Positions 7,331-13,474 of a stretch of DNA of 13,474 bases are shown here, one piece after another. The position numbers were made by a program, and so were the translations under genes. The stretch spans positions 1 to 13,474 of the forward strand of contig JALLPB010001995.1 of the NCBI GenBank assembly GCA_036939975.1. Reading direction: 5' to 3'. The notes beneath the pieces were generated by a model that saw nothing but the letters and a program-made list of their open reading frames with translations, ran no database searches and had not been told where the DNA came from. Origin of the DNA: Cyclostephanos tholiformis. Taxonomy: Eukaryota; Bacillariophyta; Thalassiosirophyceae; Thalassiosirales; Thalassiosiraceae. The stretch's first letter is position 1, and the number at the start of each line of letters is the position of its first letter.

Positions 7331-7764
7331 AGTTTTCAGATACTTGGGAGGAACTCAGGAAAGAGACAGCCAACAAATCTTTGGACAACCAAAAGATAGT
7401 GACATTACCACCCTCGAAAAAGAATTGATTGCAACTGCCACAAGCATCCCAACCATACTAGGAGGAGGAAACCATGGCCACACGGGAGTCATAGTTGAAC
7501 CCGCAAAATACTTTATCATAACAAGAGGTACCCTATTTGATCCCTCAGCAACAAACATTCAAAAACCATTTTAAAGCAGTCATTACGGGAGTGGAAAATA
7601 GTTTTCCAATGAAATTGTGGGACTGACTACTACTGCAAACAGTACTTACCCTTAACCTTCTCTGCCAATCCAACGTCGTGCCTACTGCATCAGCATACCA
7701 ATATGTCTGCAGAAGCTTCAATTACAACACAATGCCACTTGCACCAATGGGATGTGCTGTACAG
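7331..7764 (+). pseudogene. Relic C: copia-type Gag N-terminus joined to an integrase fragment
   Basis: The frame 7344-7574 encodes a Gag-like N-terminus: QQIFGQP, then LEKELIATATSIP and GGGNHGHTGVIVEP with a conserved G-G-G-x-H-G-H block. This resembles the Gag head of algal copia elements. At about 7553-7560 homology switches to another frame that reads TFKNHF, ENSFPMKLWD, a TGA at 7618, then LLLQTVLTLNLL and SFNYNTMPLAPMGCAVQ. This matches the part of integrase after the catalytic Glu. Element B has the equivalent RTFKDHF, NRWDLLLPHAELTFNLL and FNFVSTPLGPAG, which supports the identity. All of the rest of gag, protease and the integrase core is missing between the two pieces. The relic stops at 7764, where the hairpin array begins. 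Confidence 0.75.
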
Positions 7765-8343
7765 TAAGTACTGTAGAAGCTAATATCAAATTTCTGTAAA
7801 TTTGAAGTTACAGAGAGACCACCTCTGTAACTTAGAATATACAGGTTCATTCACGAATGTAATTTTGAAGTTACAGGAAATTAGGTCATTTTGTAAGGGT
7901 CATGTTTGATGTTACATGGTGGGACTAGCCTGTAACTTCAAAGTTATGGTCTCTAATATCGAATTTGCGGTGTTTCCATGTTCGATATTAGACGGCCCTC
8001 CGATATATAAATTCAAAGTTAATTTACTGTAGTCATCTAATATTGAATATAAGATTTACTCAAATTTTCATATTCGATATTAGATGGCGTCCAAGCCCGT
8101 AATTATGAATTTACGGGTTTTTCCTGCCATCTAATGTCAAATATGTAGTTTACGGAACTTCCCATGTTTGATATTAGATATTGACAAGGCCCATAAATTC
8201 AAATATATGGGTAGTTCTAAGGCGCAACTTCATGTATACATGGATATATTCGAAGTTAGATGAGATCAATCACCTTAAAATCAAATATTGAAGAAGAGCA
8301 CAAGTGGTGATAAAATCTACCTCCTAGATTTATGAGCTTGTGC
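7761..8343. repeat. Array of about ten hairpins with a recurring CTAATATCGAA stem motif
   Basis: Inverted repeats follow one another with almost no gaps: ACAGTA/TACTGT at 7761-7774; AAGTTACAGAG/CTCTGTAACTT (7805-7815/7823-7833); a perfect 14-bp pair (7864-7877/7929-7942); TCTAATATCGAA/TTCGATATTAGA (7952-7963/7981-7992); a 17-bp pair with one G-T (8034-8050/8070-8086); CCCGTAA/TTACGGG (8096-8102/8111-8117); a 17-bp pair with two G-T (8129-8145/8163-8179); CCCATA/TATGGG (8190-8195/8206-8211); AACTTC/GAAGTT (8226-8231/8252-8257) around the palindrome CATGTATACATG; and 8298-8343. Variants of CATGTTYGATATTAGATGG start at 7901, 7977, 8069 and 8163, so the array is also a loose tandem repeat of 76-94 bp. 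No coding frame crosses it. Function is unknown; it may be a non-autonomous or foldback element, a small-RNA precursor, or a terminal region of element B. Confidence 0.85.
8298..8343. repeat. Two-tier hairpin at the right end of the array
   Basis: Outer arms GCACAAG (8298-8304) and CTTGTGC (8337-8343) enclose inner arms AAATCTA (8313-8319) and TAGATTT (8325-8331) around a CCTCC loop. It lies about 80 bases beyond the Pol stop of element B on the minus strand. It could therefore belong to the 3' tail of that element rather than to the array. Confidence 0.8.
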
Positions 8344-8422
8344 AGAAGGCAGACGGCCAGACTATTCTGGGTGTTGATCTTACCTAGCTACACACCCCTG
8401 CAGGCACAAGAGTGCGATGGGT
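8344..8422 (-). other. 3' tail of element B, no LTR recognised
   Basis: On the minus strand this follows the TGA at 8425-8423. A shifted frame gives EPIALLCLQGCVAR before stopping, which may be the decayed C-terminus of Pol. I find no polypurine tract or TG...CA LTR start here. Confidence 0.4.
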
Positions 8423-9333
8423 TCACCCAGCATGAGAATGATGGTGGGCTAAGTGATAGGCAGGTGGGTGATGTTTTGTGTGGTAGTCCGCCATATTGTG
8501 CGATCCTTTGCTCCAGTAAAAGCAGAATTGGCCCTGGGTGGCTTGGCAATGCAGCCAATGGAGGCGCATCCAGATCATCTTGATCCTGCATTGGATTATT
8601 GTAACGCAGATGAAGCCAGAAGCGACAGAATTGTCTGTTTGAATAGGGGATCGGGGTTGTTTCCACCCCATATCTTCGAGGGCTGTTCTGAGGGGTATCA
8701 TTTCACGGGCTGTGGTGTACAGCATGGTGAGTTCCACTTCTGCTGCTGAGGCCATGACGAATTTGATGATTTGTGAAATGGTGAGGACTGGCCCATTATC
8801 CCATGGAATGAGGTCATCTTCAGACAGGAAGATGTGGGCGCCGGCGCGACTTTGAGAACCCGCCTCCATGAGAAAGCTTGCATCAGAATGAGTGGTAAGG
8901 ATCATGGAACTGGCACGATAAGTGATTCCATCAGTAGGATATGTTGCAACATAGTCAAGGAGTTGGTTGACAGCTATGGCGGTGTTCTCAGTGGCATGTG
9001 CCTGTTGGGAGCTGATGGTACTGAGTGTGGCAAGGAGTTTGTTATCCACCGAGCGGGCATAATAGAGGAGAGCACCGATAATACCTTGGATTCACTTGAT
9101 ACTTTTGTTGTCGAGGGGGGCGGAAGTGTCCTTGTCCGGGAGAAACTGGTCTCTAGCGCCATAAATGATTTCTTGGTGAGCGTGAGGTGAATGCTGAGGT
9201 TTGCGAGGAGTGGGGTGGTTATACTTGAGGAGAAGATTGGTGATGTAGTCGTGCATGGACAGGTGACATGTGCGCTTATCATAGTCCCAGGCAAGGTCAA
9301 TGCCGGCGAACTTCGAACATGTCCAGTCCACTG
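8423..9333 (-). pseudogene. pol: Element B RT C-terminus and RNase H
   Basis: One frame runs from about 9333 to the TGA at 8425-8423. It begins VDWTCSKFAGIDLAWDYDKR, the RT thumb/connection block, then has a TGA at 9094-9092 inside SIKstopIQGIIGALLYYARSVD, where relatives appear to have Arg. RNase H follows, numbered from the first residue after 9049. The four expected acidic residues are D56 (THSDASF), E104 (SAAEVEL), D139 (IQTDNS) and D188 (NMADYHTKHH), so this domain is intact. Its C-terminal His-rich tail (HHPPAYHLAHHHSHAG) is characteristic of this algal copia group as I know it. One stop aside, this stretch is well preserved. Confidence 0.9.
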
Positions 9334-9558
9334 GAGGGTGTGAAGGAGATGGTCTGCATGGCGTTGACCAACAAATTGGAGGCCAAAGTTGTCAACAATG
9401 AGAACAAAGGAGATGGGGCACTACTTGTGTTGCCAAAATCCTGGTGTCATGTTGGATTGGAAATTACCGAGGGAATGGAGTCGTTCAGTGAGTAAGTCAT
9501 TGGCAAGTTTGCCAGCCTGCTTGAGTCCATAGACACCTTTGTTAATTTCGAAGTAGGC
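9334..9558 (-). pseudogene. pol: Element B RT central region with stop, VDN motif and small deletion
   Basis: This continues the Pol frame past the TGA at 9561-9559. It reads AYFEINKGVYGLKQAGKLAN, then GFWQHK and a TAG at 9423-9421, then FVLIVDNFGLQFVG, HADHLLHTLQ. The second catalytic motif has VDN (codons GTT GAC AAC at 9396-9388) where the family normally has VDD. After HTLQ the homology jumps to another frame, VDWTCSKF, with several residues missing. I infer a small deletion near 9335-9345 that also shifts the frame. The first catalytic Asp is upstream, in the intact open stretch. RT from this copy would be truncated and, with VDN, probably impaired. Confidence 0.85.
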
Positions 9559-12141
9559 TCATGCATCATGAGCAAGTTGTTGTAGGTGGTATTCAGCAAT
9601 AAATTTGGTAGGGATGTCACAAATTTTGATTTGCACATATTCTGGGCGGTCAAGCAGTGTGCCGAGGTAGAAATTGGAGATATCGAAGGAGGCAAAGCGT
9701 GCATTAGCGGTGGAGAGGACATTGTTGAGTTGGAGTTTAACCAGTTCAAGCAAGCCAGTTCTGGTGCCAGTATCTCCCGGGTAACAGATGCGGTTTCCGC
9801 CAATGGTAATACGCGTACGGTTAGGGTCCTCCTTTTGACGAGGTCGCACCTCACAAACAACCCGTGAGTACATAACATCTTGTCGCCGATTCGATGGTAT
9901 TTTGGTAAATTGTATTGGGCAAAAGGTGTTGGTGCCATCAATGCGTTTGTCGGTGGGATTGTTGCTGTTCGTGCCAATGCCCTGGCAGAGCCGACCAAGC
10001 TCATTGGCATAGGAGGTGTCCCAAACCGATTTGTAGTCAGGGTGGGTATGGAGGTGGTGGTGTTCAAGCATACGGCCGGCAGTGGGGTCCAAGACAGGTA
10101 GGGCCATGTGATTGGTGGCGCTGGCGGGGGTGGGCTTGGTTGTAGAGTTGACAAGGAGGGCGAATTGGTTGGGAGTGGCCAATTGTGCACGAGTGCGGGT
10201 GGCAATTGGGGCATTGTCACTGGTGCTATGCTGCTGTCCCCGTAGAACTGGGATCCATGCATTGTCTTGATCTGGGGGAGGTAAGTCAAGGATGGGGACC
10301 CTAGCAGGTGGCATGGGGATCAGAGGGGGCACCCCTGGAGGTGGTGCTGGGGCCGGCACCCCTGGAGGTGGTGCTGGGCTTGGGCAGTGCAAGTATTGTT
10401 TGAGGATGGTGTGTAGGGCCTCAATGGCATTCAATTGGTCGTTGGCGGGTGCAGGGGACATGTGGCCTAAGGTGACGTTGATGGCCTGGAGGGCATGGAT
10501 AATTTTGTCTTTTGTGGTAACGTGCGGCGATGGTAGATTATGGGGGCAAAATTTGACCGCATCGCTAACAATGACAGCGCGCAATTCCTTGGTAAGAACG
10601 CAATAACAGCGGTAGTGTTGGAGGGCTGGGCTCACGTAGAATCCATCTTGGGCACAGAAGTCCCACAAATGGCGGAGTGATGGTTTGTTATGTATTTGAA
10701 CACAGCACCCTGCAGGGCCCAGTGGAGTGGAAACAAAGTTGAAAGGTCCAAACAGCGCCTCCCAAGCAGACGTAGAAGCGGTGTCGGGTGTTGGCCAGAG
10801 GAGGTTGAATGTGAGTTCGGCATGGGGGAGCAGGAGGTCCCAGCGGTTGGCAGGATATGATGGCAGTGTGCCGGCGAGTATAGCAAGAAAATGGTCCTTG
10901 AAGGTACGGATGGCCCGTTCCGCTGCATTTTGTTGATGGACATGAGGTGGGACGAGTTGAAGTTTGCAGTTGTTCGTAGCAATGGCGCATTGGAATGCGA
11001 TGCTGGCTTCATTGTCCATGACGTGGGTTGTTGGTGCCGCCCCAACAGCTTTGAGACGTGCAAACATGTTGTTGTAGGCAGGAATACGGTGACTGTCATG
11101 TTTGGAAGCAAAGGCTCGTACAAGGATGGCATTTGAGGCAGTATGGAGGCCTACCATGACGTATTGGTTGCCACTCAGTGAGTGTGGGTTGAACCAGCCG
11201 GTATCATCTGTAAAAAGGTGTGTGAGTGGGAGCTTGTGTAGTTTGATTGTGGACTGGGGCCGATGTAGTGCAAGCGTGGACTGGAGATGGGGCTGGACGA
11301 GTGGTACCGGTTGGGGCATCATCCGGATGTGTTGACGTGGTTGCGCCATATGGCCTTGATGGGTTTTGCTTGCATCGGGGCAGTAATGTGTGACAAGACT
11401 AGCAGTCAATCCAGGCCAGGAGTGGTAGGCACCGCGTTTCACTGCCACAAGCCACGTAGATTTTACCGGGTACCCTGCAGCAGCATGGATGTACGCAATG
11501 AGGGCTGGCACGCTCGGGAGGTCATATACACGCAAGTGTGCGGTAGTTTTGGTGGATGTTGCAAGGGGATATGGCGGAGGGGGGGGGGTGTCAGGGGGCT
11601 GCGTGACTGGCGCAGGTTCATCATTTGGTATGATGTGCGCCGGTGAGCGAGGACCCGGGGTTGCCACGTGCACCTCTGGAAATGGTGGGGGCGCAATGTT
11701 GATGCGCCAGAGCCGGGGGCCCGTCGGTTCACGTGTTCCCGTGAGGTTGTGGTTGCCCAAGCTGTCGTGGACTTTCAAGTGTTGATGGTCCATGAAGGCC
11801 ATGCAGCCCGCGTCGCATAGTTTTCCAAGACTGATTAGGTTGTTAGTGAATCCGGGGATGATATGGCCGGTGCGTGCTGCCATGGTGGGCAAGGTGGGGA
11901 GTGCTAATTGTGCCGTGGCAAAGGAAGTTTTTGCTTCACCAGTAGCCATATGGATGGTGGTGTTTGGCGCCGCCCAATTGAGGTTGAGGAGCGGGGCAGA
12001 GTCCATGAAGTAGTGGTCTGATGCCCCGGTGTCAACAATGGCGGTGGTGGCATGATTGGGTGGGCTACAGGAGAGGGTTGCAGTGGATAAAGCTAATTGT
12101 GCATTTAGGTTATCACATGCTACCCAATCCGGCCCCGATTG
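9559..12141 (-). CDS. pol: Element B Pol open stretch: protease, integrase and start of RT
   Basis: An open frame of 860 codons runs from after the TGA at 12144-12142 to a TGA at 9561-9559, and is still in frame with the gag C-terminus. Protease DTGASDHYF has its Asp codon at 12033-12031. With residues counted from the ATG at 12006, an integrase N-terminal region spans about 155-220 (YIHAAAGYP, SWPGL, GHMAQ). The integrase core has LFTDDTGWF (Asp near 267-268), HVMDNEAS (Asp 331) and NAAERAIRTFK (Glu 363), so the DDE set is present. A Pro-rich linker (541-578) precedes the RT. RT starts near 650 and includes VVCEVRPRQKEDPNRTR and SFDISNFYLGT with the first catalytic Asp at 775. The stop at 816 (HDAstopAYFEI) replaces a residue that is usually Trp, consistent with TGG to TGA. 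Translation of this stretch alone would need its own start or readthrough of the upstream TGA. Confidence 0.93.
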   Translation of the reverse strand, partial: QSGPDWVACDNLNAQLALSTATLSCSPPNHATTAIVDTGASDHYFMDSAPLLNLNWAAPNTTIHMATGEAKTSFATAQLALPTLPTMAARTGHIIPGFTNNLISLGKLCDAGCMAFMDHQHLKVHDSLGNHNLTGTREPTGPRLWRINIAPPPFPEVHVATPGPRSPAHIIPNDEPAPVTQPPDTPPPPPYPLATSTKTTAHLRVYDLPSVPALIAYIHAAAGYPVKSTWLVAVKRGAYHSWPGLTASLVTHYCPDASKTHQGHMAQPRQHIRMMPQPVPLVQPHLQSTLALHRPQSTIKLHKLPLTHLFTDDTGWFNPHSLSGNQYVMVGLHTASNAILVRAFASKHDSHRIPAYNNMFARLKAVGAAPTTHVMDNEASIAFQCAIATNNCKLQLVPPHVHQQNAAERAIRTFKDHFLAILAGTLPSYPANRWDLLLPHAELTFNLLWPTPDTASTSAWEALFGPFNFVSTPLGPAGCCVQIHNKPSLRHLWDFCAQDGFYVSPALQHYRCYCVLTKELRAVIVSDAVKFCPHNLPSPHVTTKDKIIHALQAINVTLGHMSPAPANDQLNAIEALHTILKQYLHCPSPAPPPGVPAPAPPPGVPPLIPMPPARVPILDLPPPDQDNAWIPVLRGQQHSTSDNAPIATRTRAQLATPNQFALLVNSTTKPTPASATNHMALPVLDPTAGRMLEHHHLHTHPDYKSVWDTSYANELGRLCQGIGTNSNNPTDKRIDGTNTFCPIQFTKIPSNRRQDVMYSRVVCEVRPRQKEDPNRTRITIGGNRICYPGDTGTRTGLLELVKLQLNNVLSTANARFASFDISNFYLGTLLDRPEYVQIKICDIPTKFIAEYHLQQLAHDA
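10328..10381 (-). repeat. 27-bp in-frame tandem duplication in the Pol linker
   Basis: Two nearly identical 27-base copies, each built on GGCACCCCTGGAGGTGGTGC in the plus strand, lie at 10328-10354 and 10355-10381. The length is a multiple of three, so the Pol frame is kept and the linker gains a second PAPPPGVP-type unit. It sits in the spacer between integrase and RT, where length variation is tolerated. Confidence 0.88.
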
Positions 12142-12144
12142 TCA
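12142..12144 (-). other. In-frame TGA between element B gag and pol
   Basis: On the minus strand the order is AAA CCT ACT TGA CAA TCG GGG CC. The frame is open for 116 codons before and 860 after. UGA followed by C is the leakiest stop tetranucleotide in eukaryotes. This could be a readthrough stop that sets the Gag to Gag-Pol ratio, or a simple decay mutation. Confidence 0.45.
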
Positions 12145-13363
12145 AGTAGGTTTGTTTTTTGTACTCCCCCCCATGGTGTTGGAACGTGTGGCCAAAAGCT
12201 GATGGCCCTCAGCTTTGTTTGTGCAGGTGGCACTGGTGTGGCCAAGTTTGACACGGTAGCCATGTGTCCAACAGTATCCATTTGGGTCAAGGCCAATTTT
12301 TGGGCGAGTGGCTGAGGTTCCTGCCGTGGATGGCGGTGGTTTGTTAGTAAGCAGGGTGTAAGCTGCGGTAAGGGCCCTGATGCTAGCGGTGAGGTGTGCA
12401 ATCATTGTAGTGAGTGACATGTTGGTCTTGACCAGTTGATTGAGCGTTGTGCGTTCAGTAGTGGCGGCCGAACGAGATAGCCATCCAAGCAAGCAAATGT
12501 GTCAGGTGTGATGGAATCTCCCTGTGCAGCAGTGTAGGCTGTTCCCAGCGAGGGGGTGCCTGCAGCAAGGAGTTGGCGTTTGTGCGCGATGTGTGCAGCA
12601 CGGTACCAAGTTTTCCAAGCTGTCCACGTTTTGCTGATTTGAGGGAGCGCCTCCCATTTGTCGGTGGGGCGTGGGAAATGGCCGGAGGCCAGAACCGCGG
12701 TGGAGGCAATGGCCAGGAGCTGGTCATCGGACATAGGGAGGTTGGCACAAGCAAGTTTGCGTTGTGCTTCTTCGAGGAGGTCAATGTACTCCGGGATCCC
12801 GTCGGCTTTGTCATAGTATGACATCATCTCTGTGGGGAGATTGACAAGTTTGCTCGGATGGAGACCACCACAGTTCGCATCTAGGTGCTCAATGAGTAGT
12901 TTGGCGGTGACATTGGTGGAGAAGGAGCATTGGTGGCGAAGGTCATGGTACCACAGTTCATCGACCGCATCCCAGAGAAATGAACCGTGGCACGCTCAGC
13001 GGCTTCAAAGGACGCATAATGGCGGACAAGGACAGCATGTTCTGCCTTGGCTCGGGCACGGACAACTGGTGTGGCGTCATTGGCAACAATGGGGTATGTC
13101 CAGGGCCGGGCGGGGGTTGGGAATGGCGCACCCCAAGTGACGATGTACAACGCCGTCGGTTTGATGATACCAATGAGGTTGTGTGATCCCAGTTGTGAGG
13201 TTGTTGTCAGTAGGTTGCCCGATGATGGGCTGGGGACGTGGTGATTTCCTCGGGCATCATTGTGTATCGTTGTGAGGTCACGACAGCTCCCTGACTCATA
13301 TCGTGGCGTTTGAAGCACGGACGAGCATATGAACCCGTAATGATGTGCGGGGTGCAGTGGCAT
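12145..13363 (-). pseudogene. gag: Element B gag with two single-base frameshifts
   Basis: Gag would build the particle and bind RNA. The likely start is the ATG at 13363-13361 in GTCGCCATGCC, giving MPLHPAHHYGFICSS. The N-terminal frame carries LGSHNLIGIIKPTALYIVT and VRARAKAEHAVLVRHYASFE. It shifts by one base near 12972-12984 into FLWDAVDELWYHDLRHQCSF, then LLIEHLDANCGGL and EMMSYYDKADGIPEYIDLLE. A second shift at 12465-12486 (FACLDGYL to SAATTERTTLNQL) leads to the C-terminal frame. That frame has a coiled-coil-like helix and a variant zinc knuckle YCWTHGYRVKLGHTSATC (12273-12223; C-x2-H-x7-H-x4-C). The total is about 406 residues, normal for copia Gag. Each shift alone abolishes full-length Gag. 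Confidence 0.85.
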
Positions 13364-13474
13364 GGCGACGTGTCGAGAGGGGGGGCAAGAGGGGAATGGC
13401 CGCCATGGAAGCGGTATGTCTAGGTTGCCAATTACTGAGTAATTACTTAGTAATTCCTGTTGTTACTGTATTTT
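13364..13474 (-). other. Element B leader or LTR-proximal sequence at the window edge
   Basis: This non-coding sequence lies upstream of gag. It includes a seven-G run at 13379-13385 on the plus strand and a near-palindrome at 13432-13453. An LTR end and primer-binding site should be close, but neither can be placed with confidence; the string AACAACA, at about 13459-13465 on the minus strand, is only a candidate LTR end. Confidence 0.4.
13432..13453. repeat. 22-bp near-palindrome, also a direct repeat of ATTACTNAGTA
   Basis: TTACTGAGTAA and TTACTTAGTAA stand back to back. Each half is itself almost palindromic, and the whole 22 bases pair with only two mismatches. It is placed just upstream of element B gag, where an LTR boundary is expected. 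Confidence 0.85.

Larger units (their letters stand above)
8344..13474 (-). mobile_element. Element B: Ty1/copia-type retrotransposon, second lineage, cut by the window edge
   Basis: Read on the minus strand from right to left: gag, protease (DTGAS), integrase, RT, RNase H. It differs from element A in lineage: canonical DTG protease, CWTHG zinc knuckle, ADYHTKHH tail. It also differs in base composition, being GC-rich with about 35 CpG in 11401-12000 by hand count. The reading frame changes four times in function: two single-base shifts in gag (about 12972-12984 and 12465-12486), a TGA between gag and pol, and a lesion near 9335-9345. There are also stops at 9559, 9421 and 9092. Much of Pol is intact, so it is younger than element A or was less mutated. 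The 5' LTR should lie beyond the right edge; no 3' LTR was found on the left. Confidence 0.93.

Noticed and set aside
7761..8343. CRISPR-like array
   Set aside because: Repeats are imperfect, each is itself a hairpin, spacing varies from 76 to 94 bases, and the context is a eukaryotic retroelement cluster without cas genes.
11579..11598. G-quadruplex or sequencing artefact at a ten-G run
   Set aside because: The run encodes part of a Pro-rich Pol linker on the minus strand and the reading frame stays open through it, so neither is needed.
9586..11785. Several plus-strand ORFs of 70-119 codons opposite element B
   Set aside because: They lie antisense to a strong, recognisable Pol frame and have compositions that mirror it; GC-rich sequence leaves the opposite strand open by chance.
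9092..12144. UGA reassigned to Trp or another amino acid in this genome
   Set aside because: Element B has in-frame TGA at 12142, 9559 and 9092, and one (9559) sits where Trp is expected. However, TAG and TAA also interrupt both elements, both Pol genes end in TGA at the natural place, and frameshifts accompany the stops. Decay explains all of it.
12465..12486. Programmed ribosomal frameshift in element B gag
   Set aside because: The site is inside Gag rather than at the Gag-Pol boundary, lacks a slippery heptamer, and a second similar shift occurs upstream; random indels fit better.

Overview
The window looks like a eukaryotic nuclear repeat-rich region, most likely from a diatom or another stramenopile or haptophyte alga. 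The case rests on two long, decayed Ty1/copia-type LTR retrotransposons whose Gag and Pol signatures resemble the CoDi-like copia lineages of such algae. Examples are the Gag CWTHG...HTSATC zinc knuckle and RNase H ADYHTKHH tail in one, and the LDSHA protease and APIYWSSKKQTSCE RNase H block in the other. Species assignment is inference. No bacterial operon, tRNA, rRNA or CRISPR array was found.

Layout. Bases 1-153 (minus) hold the apparent N-terminus of a gene that runs off the left edge, possibly the only host protein gene here. Bases 154-856 are non-coding, with a foldback plus ATACC microsatellite (528-579) and an 83-bp tandem duplication (633-796). Bases 857-6747 (plus) are element A: a truncated 5' LTR, a candidate half-tRNA primer site, gag, protease, integrase, an internally deleted RT, RNase H, a polypurine tract and a 169-bp 3' LTR. 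It carries many stops and frameshifts, has lost several apparent catalytic residues, and is strongly CpG-depleted. Bases 6748-7330 are AT-rich with a short minus-strand ORF and a 27-bp tandem repeat. Bases 7331-7764 (plus) are element C, a relic in which a Gag N-terminal piece runs straight into the C-terminal part of an integrase. It is cut off by an array of about ten hairpins at 7761-8343. From about 8423 to the right edge (minus) lies element B: GC- and CpG-rich, with an intact 860-codon open stretch covering protease, integrase and the start of RT, but with gag frameshifts, a TGA between gag and pol, and RT lesions. Its LTRs were not identified.

How the parts relate. Each element once encoded the usual Gag (particle), protease, integrase and RT/RNase H. 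None can now make a full enzyme set from this copy. Element A looks older, with about 9 differences over about 105 aligned LTR positions and many TGA stops where related elements appear to have Arg. Element B looks younger or was less methylated. The most unexplained object is the hairpin array at 7761-8343. Several of its stems are variants of one CTAATATCGAA motif repeated at roughly 76-94 bp intervals.
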